Shown here one piece after another: positions 18,733 through 26,003 of a stretch of 35,669 nt of DNA. Position 1 is the stretch's first letter, and every line of letters starts with the position of its first letter. The notes below the pieces were generated by a model. The model saw only the letters and a program-made list of their open reading frames with translations, searched no databases and was not told where the DNA came from. The stretch is from IMG/VR virus record IMGVR_UViG_3300032116_000681, positions 1 through 35,669 of that record. One strand, written 5' to 3'. This DNA comes from a virus. The translations under genes were made by a program, and so were the position numbers.

Positions 18733-20516
18733 CTATATTCGAGAGCATATACCACACTAAGTCCCCTAGGTATATCTCTCTGGGCCTGGCGCTTCGCAGG
18801 ATTCAAGACGGATCAAGCGAGAAGACCATAGAGCTTGTCCGCAGCGGTGACAAGGAGTCAAAGAAGAAACTGCCTATCGTCCTGTTCAGCGGTCAGTTCT
18901 CTGATCGTACTGATGACGGGCTGTTTGACCACAGCGGATTCATCGTGCTTGACTTCGATCACGTTGGGTCAACACCAGAAGAGGTGACGCTTACAAAGTC
19001 AACTATTGGTACTGACCAATACGTTTACTCTGCATGGATGTCGCCATCAGGTGACGGCATCAAGGTGCTCGTAAGGATTACAAATCCTGAGCGACACAGA
19101 GACCACTTTAGGGCGCTCAAGGTTTACTTCAACAAGCAATACGGGATTACCCCTGACGACTCTGGAATCAACGAATCTAGGGCGTGCTTTGAGTCTCACG
19201 ACCCAGACATAATCGTCAACGAGTCTGCTTCAAAGTTCGGGGCGTTCTCTAGTGAGAGAGCAGACACTCAGGTAGCCGTGGTTCGTGACCACTACACGGA
19301 CTACATGAAGCTAAACCTCGCCGCCAAAATGATACGTGTCGCAGAGGATGGCAACAAGCATACCGCACTGCTTCGTGCTGCACGACTGTGTGGCGGGTAT
19401 GTCTCAGCTGGGCGTATGGAGGAGGACGAAGCAATTCGGATTCTTCACAGGGAGATATGCAAGCGTAACATAGACTCTGAGGAGCAGGCTATGATCACCA
19501 TACGTGACGGGATAGAGCTTGGGAAGAAAGACCCAATCAAAACCCTCGTCTCGAATGAGAAGAGCGCTCAGCGTGAGATGCTCTTGAGTGATGGGGACAT
19601 GTCGTTCATATCGTCTGACGATGAGGACTTCAGGTGGATTGACAGCTATGCAAATGGAGAGATACAAGTAGGGCTGGATACGGGTGACGCAAAGCTTGAC
19701 GAGTACTTCAGGTACAAGAAAGAGTTCCTAATCATCAACGGACACAGCAACGTAGGTAAGACTACGATGGCGCTTTATCTCATGGTGAATGCTACTGTAC
19801 GGCATGGATGGAAGTGGGTTGTGTACTCTTCTGAGAACAGGACCTCTTCGCTTAAGATGACTCTGATGCAGTTCGGGTTCAACAGGCGCGTAAATGAGAT
19901 GTCGTATGATCAGCGCAAGGCTGCTTACAAGTGGGTTCAAGAGCACTTCACCGTGATCAACAACAACCAAGTGTATAGCTACGCAGAGATTATCCTGTTC
20001 CTTGAGAAGGTGCTGCGTCAGCAGGCTGTGGATGCGGTGTTTGTAGACCCGTACAACAGCCTAAAGCTTGACATGGGCAACTCAAACATCGGGGTGCACG
20101 ACTACCACTACGAGGCAGCGTCTGAGTTCCTGACGTTCAGCAAAGCAAACGACATCGCTGTGTGGCTGAACATGCACGCCGTAACAGAAGCTCAGCGTAG
20201 GAAGGGTGATGATGGACTCCCTGTGGCTCCATACGCAGAGGACACTGAAGGTGGAGGCAAGTTCGTGAACCGAGCAGACTGCTTCATCACCATACACAGG
20301 AAGGTTCAAGCACCAGACGTAAGCCTACGTAAGACGACTGAGTTTCACGTTAGGAAAGTCAGGGAAACGGAGACTGGAGGCGCTCCATCGCCAATAGACA
20401 ACCCCGTTACGTTCACAATGAACACTCCGATGACTGCTTTCAGGGTGAATTCTACTGGAAAAGAACTGTTCGATCCTGTTGGTTTACAGTTCAATGTGTA
20501 CCATCAGTTCAATTAA
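18723..20516 (+). CDS. Primase-helicase fusion (VirE_N-type primase, RecA-fold helicase)
   Basis: The 597-residue protein seems to join two replication activities. The N-terminal 180 residues match the BT4734/VirE_N type, related to archaeo-eukaryotic primases: SGQFSDRTDDGL, then FIVLDFDHV with acidic residues D77 and D79, then SPSGDGIKVLVRI at 107-119. After a helical linker the C-terminal half is a RecA/DnaB-like ATPase with Walker A GHSNVGKTT at 340-348, a Walker B-like DAVFVDPYNS with D442, and NMHAV in the sensor region. Together these fit primer synthesis and fork unwinding. No DNA polymerase is in the window. Confidence 0.85.
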   Translation: MQVTIFESIYHTKSPRYISLGLALRRIQDGSSEKTIELVRSGDKESKKKLPIVLFSGQFSDRTDDGLFDHSGFIVLDFDHVGSTPEEVTLTKSTIGTDQYVYSAWMSPSGDGIKVLVRITNPERHRDHFRALKVYFNKQYGITPDDSGINESRACFESHDPDIIVNESASKFGAFSSERADTQVAVVRDHYTDYMKLNLAAKMIRVAEDGNKHTALLRAARLCGGYVSAGRMEEDEAIRILHREICKRNIDSEEQAMITIRDGIELGKKDPIKTLVSNEKSAQREMLLSDGDMSFISSDDEDFRWIDSYANGEIQVGLDTGDAKLDEYFRYKKEFLIINGHSNVGKTTMALYLMVNATVRHGWKWVVYSSENRTSSLKMTLMQFGFNRRVNEMSYDQRKAAYKWVQEHFTVINNNQVYSYAEIILFLEKVLRQQAVDAVFVDPYNSLKLDMGNSNIGVHDYHYEAASEFLTFSKANDIAVWLNMHAVTEAQRRKGDDGLPVAPYAEDTEGGGKFVNRADCFITIHRKVQAPDVSLRKTTEFHVRKVRETETGGAPSPIDNPVTFTMNTPMTAFRVNSTGKELFDPVGLQFNVYHQFN

Positions 20517-20551
20517 CGCTTAATTCTCTCTCTATTGTCGGCTTTGTGTTG

Positions 20552-20559
20552 TAACTTTG
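20552..20559 (+). promoter_or_regulatory. -7 promoter box positioned for a leaderless mRNA
   Basis: TAACTTTG matches TAnnTTTG and is followed by CCGA and the GTG start at 20564. The four-base spacing is the same as at the two minus-strand boxes (5080-5087 and 5499-5506). No TTTG is seen at standard distance. Confidence 0.5.
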
Positions 20560-20563
20560 CCGA

Positions 20564-21097
20564 GTGAAGAGAGCAAAACGGGGGACGCCACCACGGGCCA
20601 GCGCTCGCAAGAAGCAGCTGGGACGTTACAAAAGCGGACTCGAAAAGCAGTGCGCTGATTTGCTTTGTGATCACGGCCTAGACTTTGACTACGAAGAAGT
20701 GGAGTATACACTTGTGGATCAGTTCAAGTATGAGGGCGTGTATCATAAAATGACTGCCTCCTCTAAAGAGCTGTCAGATAGAACTGGTAAAGCAGTTCTT
20801 GCGATTAAGTACACTCCAGACTTCGTAGCAAAGGATAGGTCGTGGATCATAGAGACAAAAGGTTTTACTCCATCTCATCACGACTTTCCTATGAGATGGA
20901 AGCTTTTCCTTCGTTATCTTTCGGATCTTGGCGAAACACCAAAGCTCTTTATCGTTAAGAATAGAGAGCAGATAGAAGAGGCAATAAGAATCATAAAGAA
21001 TGACGGACATAACAAAGTTGGAGCTAGCGAGAGTGTACGCACTCGCTACAGAAAGGATACAGATGGCAGCCGTAGATCTCTACGAGGAGCTGTTTGA
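20564..21097 (+). CDS. Endonuclease I-like Holliday junction resolvase
   Basis: The protein (177 residues, GTG start) follows the T7 endonuclease I layout: a basic N-terminus, then SGLEKQCADLLCDHGLDFDY with E27, then IKYTPDFVAKDRSWIIETKG with D86, E97 and K99. These correspond to the E-D-E-K active site of the PD-(D/E)XK resolvases. An insertion of about 25 residues precedes the YTPDF motif. It would resolve branched DNA before packaging. The last 30 residues are encoded in DNA that also encodes the start of the next gene, so the C-terminus may be unconstrained. It appears to have its own promoter box. Confidence 0.82.
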   Translation: MKRAKRGTPPRASARKKQLGRYKSGLEKQCADLLCDHGLDFDYEEVEYTLVDQFKYEGVYHKMTASSKELSDRTGKAVLAIKYTPDFVAKDRSWIIETKGFTPSHHDFPMRWKLFLRYLSDLGETPKLFIVKNREQIEEAIRIIKNDGHNKVGASESVRTRYRKDTDGSRRSLRGAV

Positions 21098-21275
21098 TAG
21101 CAACGGAGAAGCAAAGACGCACCCAGGTCAGGTGACGAATTTGGTTTCTTCATTTAGGGCCAAGGCAGGGTATGAGATGGATATGATAAGGGAGGCCGCA
21201 GTTCAGTACGCCGAACAACATAACCATCTCAATGGTAAATCAAAACAGACGAGCCTACTCGACTACAACGGGTAA
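21000..21275 (+). CDS. Hypothetical helical protein
   Basis: The 91-residue protein (MTDITKLELARVYALATERI...) is helical (AAVDLYEELFDSNGEAKTHP, YEMDMIREAAVQYAEQH). It overlaps the resolvase gene by 98 bases and the next gene by 44, unusually long overlaps even for this phage. An ATG at 21063 would reduce the first overlap. No family recognised. Confidence 0.6.
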   Translation: MTDITKLELARVYALATERIQMAAVDLYEELFDSNGEAKTHPGQVTNLVSSFRAKAGYEMDMIREAAVQYAEQHNHLNGKSKQTSLLDYNG

Positions 21276-21732
21276 GGTAGCTGAGGCCAGATTCAAGGCG
21301 GCAGCTCAAGCACTTGGACTTACCGTAGAAAAATCTACTAGCGCAGAAGACACCAGAGAACACGTAGATTTCTGGATGGCTTATGACGGCGCTGGTAGAT
21401 GGGGCGTTGACGTAAAAGGAAACAACATGCCTCACGAGATATGGTGCGAGTTCAAGAATGTCAGCGGCAACACTGGATGGATGTACGGAGGAGCTACCAT
21501 CATTGCCTTTGACATGCCTGAAGAAGGAGGGTTCTGCATTGTAAATAGGGAAGATCTTGCCAGATATTGCGAAGAGAATGTAGAAGACGTATTCGTCAAA
21601 CACCCTTTCGACGCATACAAAAAGAAGTATCAAAGGAAGGATAGGCTTGACGTTATAACCAAGGTTTCAATCCTTGATTTGATGTCAATTCCTTCATACA
21701 GAGTGTGGTACTACTACGCAGATTATAAGTAG
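21232..21732 (+). CDS. PD-(D/E)XK-like nuclease of unknown role
   Basis: The 166-residue protein has a nuclease-like centre: EHVDFWMAYDGAGRWGVDVKG at about residues 43-63, in which D46 and the D-x-K motif (DVK) could form a metal site, followed by WCEFKNVSGNTGW and ATIIAFDMPEEGGFCIVN. The order fits a compact restriction-endonuclease fold of the kind phages use for DNA processing. Sequence-specific activity cannot be told. The gene ends with TAG overlapping a TAGATTTG promoter box. Confidence 0.65.
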   Translation: MVNQNRRAYSTTTGKVAEARFKAAAQALGLTVEKSTSAEDTREHVDFWMAYDGAGRWGVDVKGNNMPHEIWCEFKNVSGNTGWMYGGATIIAFDMPEEGGFCIVNREDLARYCEENVEDVFVKHPFDAYKKKYQRKDRLDVITKVSILDLMSIPSYRVWYYYADYK

Positions 21733-21737
21733 ATTTG
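21730..21737 (+). promoter_or_regulatory. Possible -7 promoter box for the RNR gene
   Basis: TAGATTTG overlaps the stop codon of the preceding gene, with about 50 bases to the RNR start. No TTTG is found 20-21 bases upstream, so it is only a partial match. Confidence 0.4.
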
Positions 21738-21787
21738 CCCCCCTGTAAAAGCTAAACACCAATACACCAAACAAACACTTTTAAAAA

Positions 21788-23671
21788 ATGAGTTCTTCCA
21801 TTCCATGGGGGGAGGTAGGTTACCCCGTCTTCAAAAGAACCTATGCACGAGCCGTTGAAAATCGCACAGAAGAATGGCCTGAAACCGTAGAGCGAGTAAT
21901 CAATGCTTGCAACGATCAGCTTGGATGTGGCTTCAACGAAGTAGACAAGCAAGAGATACGAGACATCATGCTCAACCTTAAGGGCACGGTGGCTGGACGT
22001 TTCTTGTGGCAGCTAGGCACAGAGACCGTAGACAAGCTTGGCTTGCCTTCGTTGCAGAACTGTGCGTTCGTAGTCGTTGACGAAGAGGTGCGTCCATTTA
22101 CGTGGGCATTCGAGATGCTCATGCTTGGCAGCGGAGTTGGATTCAACATTCAAAAAGAATACATAGACGGGCTGCGCCCTCCGTTTAAGGACGTAATCAT
22201 TGAAAGAGTAGATCGAAATGACGCTGATTTTATTGTACCTGATAGTAGGGAGGGGTGGGTTGAGCTCCTCAAAAGAGTTCTTGAGGCATCTTTCTACACG
22301 GGTAAAGGGTTTACGTTCGCGACTCACCTGATCCGATCTAAGGGCTCGCCCATCAAGGGATTCGGCGGCGTAGCAAGCGGTCCTGAGGATTTGGTTTGGG
22401 GTATGTTCGAGATTAACAAGCTGCTCAACGGGAAGAACGGGGGATGCCTAACTTCAGTGGACTGCCTTGACATTATGAACATCGTCGGTCGCATCGTGGT
22501 AGCAGGTAACGTGAGACGCTCTGCACAGATTGCTATCGGTGACGCTACCGATGTGGAATACTTGAACGCTAAGCGTTGGGACCTTGGCAACATTCCTAAC
22601 TGGAGAGCCATGTCAAATAACAGCGTGGTATGCTCCAATACAGAACTCCTGCCAGAGGAATTCTGGGAGGGGTACAAGGGCAACGGAGAGCCATACGGAT
22701 TGATCAATCTCGTAGCGGCTCGACGCATGGGACGCACCCATGAGACTGAATACCCAGATCCAGATGTGCAGGGATTCAACCCCTGTGCTGAGCAGAGCCT
22801 TGCAAACTTCGAGACGTGCTGCTTGGCAGAAATCTACCTGCCCAACATCGAGTCATACACTGAGCTGAAGAAGGTGGCCAGATACCTGTACCGCATCAAC
22901 AAGCACAGCCTTGCCATCAAGTGCGCGGTACCAGAGACGGAGCACATCGTACACAAGAACATGCGTATGGGGATTGGCGTAACGGGTTACTTGCAGGCTA
23001 CAGAACAGCAGCGCTCTTGGCTTAGCGACTGTTACACTTACCTCAGGGCATACGACGAAGAGTACTCGAAGATCTCAGGCTTCAATCATAGCATTAAGCT
23101 GACCACGGTAAAGCCTTCTGGAACACTCAGCCTTCTCGCTGGGGTTACTCCAGGTGCTCACCCAGCTTATAGCCAGTACTACATCCGTCGAATCAGGATG
23201 GCCTCAGGCACTCCGCTGGTGAACGCAGCTAAAGAGGCTGGGTATCCTGTAGAGTTCGTTCGAAACTTTGACGGAACAGAGGACCATAGCACGGAGGTTG
23301 TAAGCTTCCCATGCAAGTTCCCTGAAGGAACCAAGCTCGCTAACGACATGACTGCCGTGGATCAGCTTGAGGTGATTAAGCGGTTGCAGAAAGAGTGGTC
23401 AGACAACGCCGTGTCTGTGACCATATACTACAGGAAAGAAGAACTTGATGAGATAAAGGCTTGGCTCAAGAATAACTACGCTAACGTCAAGACCGTTTCT
23501 TTCTTGCTGCACAATGACCACGGATTTGATCAGGCCCCTCTCGAAGAGATCAGCAAGGATCGATACGAAGAGATGTCGGCCATGGTAAAGCCATTGGTAT
23601 CAGTTGATGGTATCAAGTTCGAAGATCTTGACATCACGGATTGTGATTCAGGCGCATGTCCAGTGAGATGA
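21788..23671 (+). CDS. Monomeric class II (B12-dependent) ribonucleotide reductase
   Basis: This enzyme reduces ribonucleoside triphosphates to deoxyribonucleotides using adenosylcobalamin. The 627-residue protein has the active-site cysteines of the Lactobacillus leichmannii type: C92 in LQNCAFV, C333 and E335 in NPCAEQ, C344 in ETCCL (same 11-residue spacing as C408/C419 of the model enzyme), and the C-terminal shuttle pair C619 and C624 in CDSGACPVR. It is shorter than the usual 730-740 residues, mostly before the NPCAEQ motif. Being cobalamin-dependent it works with or without oxygen but needs host vitamin B12. It is the last gene of the plus-strand block, before a strong terminator. Confidence 0.93.
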   Translation: MSSSIPWGEVGYPVFKRTYARAVENRTEEWPETVERVINACNDQLGCGFNEVDKQEIRDIMLNLKGTVAGRFLWQLGTETVDKLGLPSLQNCAFVVVDEEVRPFTWAFEMLMLGSGVGFNIQKEYIDGLRPPFKDVIIERVDRNDADFIVPDSREGWVELLKRVLEASFYTGKGFTFATHLIRSKGSPIKGFGGVASGPEDLVWGMFEINKLLNGKNGGCLTSVDCLDIMNIVGRIVVAGNVRRSAQIAIGDATDVEYLNAKRWDLGNIPNWRAMSNNSVVCSNTELLPEEFWEGYKGNGEPYGLINLVAARRMGRTHETEYPDPDVQGFNPCAEQSLANFETCCLAEIYLPNIESYTELKKVARYLYRINKHSLAIKCAVPETEHIVHKNMRMGIGVTGYLQATEQQRSWLSDCYTYLRAYDEEYSKISGFNHSIKLTTVKPSGTLSLLAGVTPGAHPAYSQYYIRRIRMASGTPLVNAAKEAGYPVEFVRNFDGTEDHSTEVVSFPCKFPEGTKLANDMTAVDQLEVIKRLQKEWSDNAVSVTIYYRKEELDEIKAWLKNNYANVKTVSFLLHNDHGFDQAPLEEISKDRYEEMSAMVKPLVSVDGIKFEDLDITDCDSGACPVR

Positions 23672-23721
23672 AACCTATATCTCAATGCTGGATTAGTCAG
23701 CTGTACTACTTTGAAATAATT

Positions 23722-23750
23722 GAGGGGGCGCATGGCCCCCTCTTTTTTTT
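23722..23750 (+). terminator. Strong intrinsic terminator
   Basis: GAGGGGGC and GCCCCCTC form a perfect eight-pair stem around GCATG, followed by eight T residues. It ends the plus-strand block in the convergent gap to the minus-strand genes. Confidence 0.95.
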
Positions 23751-23784
23751 ACATACACTGCCCTTGTGAGGCTATAAGGTTACA

Positions 23785-24129
23785 TTACTTGCGTCTAATT
23801 GCTTTGACTTTATTTCCCATGCCTACCGCAGACTTCTCTGACTTCTTTATAGCGAGCATGGACGGGCTCATCTCTCCCTTGGTGACTGGCGTCTTTGAAG
23901 ACACTCTCTTGCTGGGTCTACAGTACTCGTTAGATCCTCCAGCACCGCAAGCCTTTCCAGTCTTTGTGTCTACCCATTTCTCTGCCTCCCATCTTTTAAG
24001 GTTCGACCCAGCCTCCGTCTTTCTCACATCGCCCTTAGCCTTTCTACACTTTGCGGTAGCTTGAGCTGCACGGGCGGACCACTTCCCATAGCTCTTCATG
24101 ACCTTATTGTAGCAGGCGTCTTTAGCCAT
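23785..24129 (-). CDS. DUF5872-like protein
   Basis: The 114-residue basic protein contains KWSARAAQATAKCRK, then GSNLKRWEAEKWVDTKTGKA followed by CGAGGSNEYCRPSKRVSSKTP. This is the layout of DUF5872, a domain found in phages and large DNA viruses. Two regularly spaced cysteines after TKTGKACG suggest a small fold with metal or disulphide. Function unknown; its high charge and late position suit a minor virion protein (inference). Its ATG overlaps the previous TAA by one base. Confidence 0.8.
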   Translation of the reverse strand: MAKDACYNKVMKSYGKWSARAAQATAKCRKAKGDVRKTEAGSNLKRWEAEKWVDTKTGKACGAGGSNEYCRPSKRVSSKTPVTKGEMSPSMLAIKKSEKSAVGMGNKVKAIRRK

Positions 24130-24329
24130 TATCTAAACTTAGCCTTCTCGTTGATCTTGACTTTCGTTCCGTCAGGAAGATTTCCTTTCGCCTTGAAATG
24201 ATTTCTTCTAACAGTTCCGTCTGCGTTTGTAACCAGAACGAACTTACCAGTAACAGGAACCTCTTTGTCGTCTATTCCTACAGTCCAAGTTCCTTTTTCT
24301 TTTGTTCTAGTTCTTTTTTTGGGAGTCAT
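24129..24329 (-). CDS. Small basic hypothetical protein
   Basis: The 66-residue protein opens with MTPKKRTRTKEKGTWTVGID and is strand-rich: KFVLVTNADGTVRRNHF and GTKVKINEKAKF. It may be a small barrel. It overlaps the protease gene by 23 bases. No family recognised. Confidence 0.65.
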   Translation of the reverse strand: MTPKKRTRTKEKGTWTVGIDDKEVPVTGKFVLVTNADGTVRRNHFKAKGNLPDGTKVKINEKAKFR

Positions 24330-25548
24330 TTATCTTTCTTATTATTTCGTGAATGTCTTCGGGCTTAGTCGCCAACTGCCTAGGCAAAGATAATCCAAAA
24401 CAATTACAATTTTGCCCATACACATTGAGCAGGTAGAGAACGTCATTTGACGTGACCATGTGATCCAGATCTATATCTCCTTCTGTGCAGAACTCGCAGC
24501 CCATGTTAGAAAGCATGACAAGCAAGTCGCTTGTACCTACGTGACAATCCCCGTCTAAATCCCCGAAACAAAACACCTCATCAGAAAACAAGTCAGATCT
24601 TTGATACTCAAGCATAGCATGCATACGATCTATCTGTCCGTCAGTAAACACATCTCTGCATTCTTCTGGACAGTAGTCCATATGGTTGTTGGGGTAGAAC
24701 TGCACCCCTCCGTAATTCATCAATGGGCAATGATACCCTGGAACATCTGGACAGCCTTGGCTAACCTTTGTAGGAGGCGTGTCGCACACGTAGTCTCCAC
24801 TGTGTTCACAAGGGCCTAGGTATTGACCGCAGTTAGATATGGCGCTTGCGCCGTTCTTAAACACATGATGCAGTCCGCAGTAGTGACCAACCTCGTGAGT
24901 AAGGGTTTCATTCTCAAACCTGAACGTGAGGTGAGGCCCGTATGTCCCCATCACTTCTGTCTCTACCCACACCCCGTCCAACACGCTATAGGGAATATAT
25001 GTAACCCATGCAAAACCAAGGATCGATGAGCAGAAGTCTGGGGCAACGTAGATATTGCAGTACTCTGCGGTATTCCATTTAACCATGTTAGTCCACTGAG
25101 CCATCTGCGTTCCGTACTGAGGGAAGCACACCCCAGATCCTGACCTATACGAAGAGGCCCATGTGAAGCTGTTCAGATTGGTATAATCGATGTCCTCAAG
25201 AGTGAACGAGATGTCAGTTCCTTCAAAGTCCACATTCAGCTGAACCATAGCATCCTCAATAATAGACTCTTGGATTTGGCTATTGGCAAACGCTGTGTCC
25301 CAAAGCACATGAACTACGCACTTAATCTCTTTGTGGTTGTATGCAGTTCTATTTTTTGTATGGTTCTTTGGGAGTATGTCTTCTTGAGGCCCCATAACGA
25401 AGCACTCCTCTTGAGCTACAGCTGGGGAGGAGCATGACGAGAACGCCATAAAGAGCAATACGACCATCACGGCCAGCACCTTCAAAAACACAAACGCACT
25501 ACAATCGTATACCGTATCGTATATGCTGGCTGATTCTCCTGTTCTCAT
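24307..25548 (-). CDS. Secreted M43-type metalloprotease with dockerin-like tail
   Basis: The 413-residue protein has an N-terminal export segment (hydrophobic at about residues 18-36, then SSCSS with C39 as a possible lipidated cysteine). A pappalysin/cytophagalysin-type domain follows: the zinc motif HEVGHYCGLHH (H218, E219, H222, H228), then GDYVCDTPP, the Met-turn NHMDYC (M290) and FTDGQIDRM. It ends with two dockerin-type calcium-loop repeats (GDLDGDCHVGTSDLLVMLSN at 329-348 and GDIDLDHMVTSNDVLYLLNV at 357-376). The domain set is usual for Bacteroidetes secreted proteins but very unusual in a phage. It lies between the holin candidate and DUF5872 genes, overlapping the holin gene in ATGA, so it is expressed late. 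Confidence 0.88.
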   Translation of the reverse strand: MRTGESASIYDTVYDCSAFVFLKVLAVMVVLLFMAFSSCSSPAVAQEECFVMGPQEDILPKNHTKNRTAYNHKEIKCVVHVLWDTAFANSQIQESIIEDAMVQLNVDFEGTDISFTLEDIDYTNLNSFTWASSYRSGSGVCFPQYGTQMAQWTNMVKWNTAEYCNIYVAPDFCSSILGFAWVTYIPYSVLDGVWVETEVMGTYGPHLTFRFENETLTHEVGHYCGLHHVFKNGASAISNCGQYLGPCEHSGDYVCDTPPTKVSQGCPDVPGYHCPLMNYGGVQFYPNNHMDYCPEECRDVFTDGQIDRMHAMLEYQRSDLFSDEVFCFGDLDGDCHVGTSDLLVMLSNMGCEFCTEGDIDLDHMVTSNDVLYLLNVYGQNCNCFGLSLPRQLATKPEDIHEIIRKINDSQKKN

Positions 25549-26003
25549 CTTTTATTTAGTTTTACTTTTTCATAGGATCTTCCAGCAAAGTATGCTGTAA
25601 ATGCGGTAGTCATCAGTATGCTGAACGTGTCTATGTACGCTGATTTTATGTTAAACAACACTTTATCAGCGCTATCCATGGCTACAAATATAGTAAAAAC
25701 AAAGACCAGATAACACAGCATGATTGGCCTTATGTTCTTTGATAACCAAGAGTCAGACATCATATCCGCCTTCCATCTCTCGGTTACGTTATTCTGTGCG
25801 TTAGCCTCGTAATCAAGCAGCATCTTCTCAAACTCCATCTTTTCCTGAGCGGTCATGTTGGGGTCAAGATCAATCAGCCTTTTCACAACGCCAAGGGCGC
25901 CTTGGTCTGGAAGCAGTTCGCCTACCGTGTCGAGGACTTGCGGGGCTTTGTCTTTTAGCCAAGTTCCCAACTTGGTATCTTTTAGTTTCTTTCTGTCTCT
26001 CAT
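25545..26003 (-). CDS. Three-TM holin-like protein (GTA holin type)
   Basis: The 152-residue protein matches the phage/GTA three-TM holin layout: a basic N-terminus, an amphipathic helix (DPNMTAQEKMEFEKMLLDYE), then NVTERWKADMMSDSWLSKNI followed by RPIMLCYLVFVFTIFVAM as the first clear membrane span, and a second region (TFSILMTTAFTAYFAGRSYE). The R-x-x-x-D...S...IRP motif before the membrane segment is typical. It should make the inner-membrane lesion that lets the M15 lysin reach peptidoglycan, although the lysin gene is more than 20 kb away. Overlaps neighbours by four bases on both sides. Confidence 0.82.
   Translation of the reverse strand: MRDRKKLKDTKLGTWLKDKAPQVLDTVGELLPDQGALGVVKRLIDLDPNMTAQEKMEFEKMLLDYEANAQNNVTERWKADMMSDSWLSKNIRPIMLCYLVFVFTIFVAMDSADKVLFNIKSAYIDTFSILMTTAFTAYFAGRSYEKVKLNKR

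Noticed and set aside
24383-24395. TATCTTTG-like boxes inside coding genes (for example in the protease, holin and ThyX genes)
   Set aside because: They lack a TTTG at 19-21 bases and are not followed by a separate gene start at a sensible distance; chance matches to a short motif are expected.
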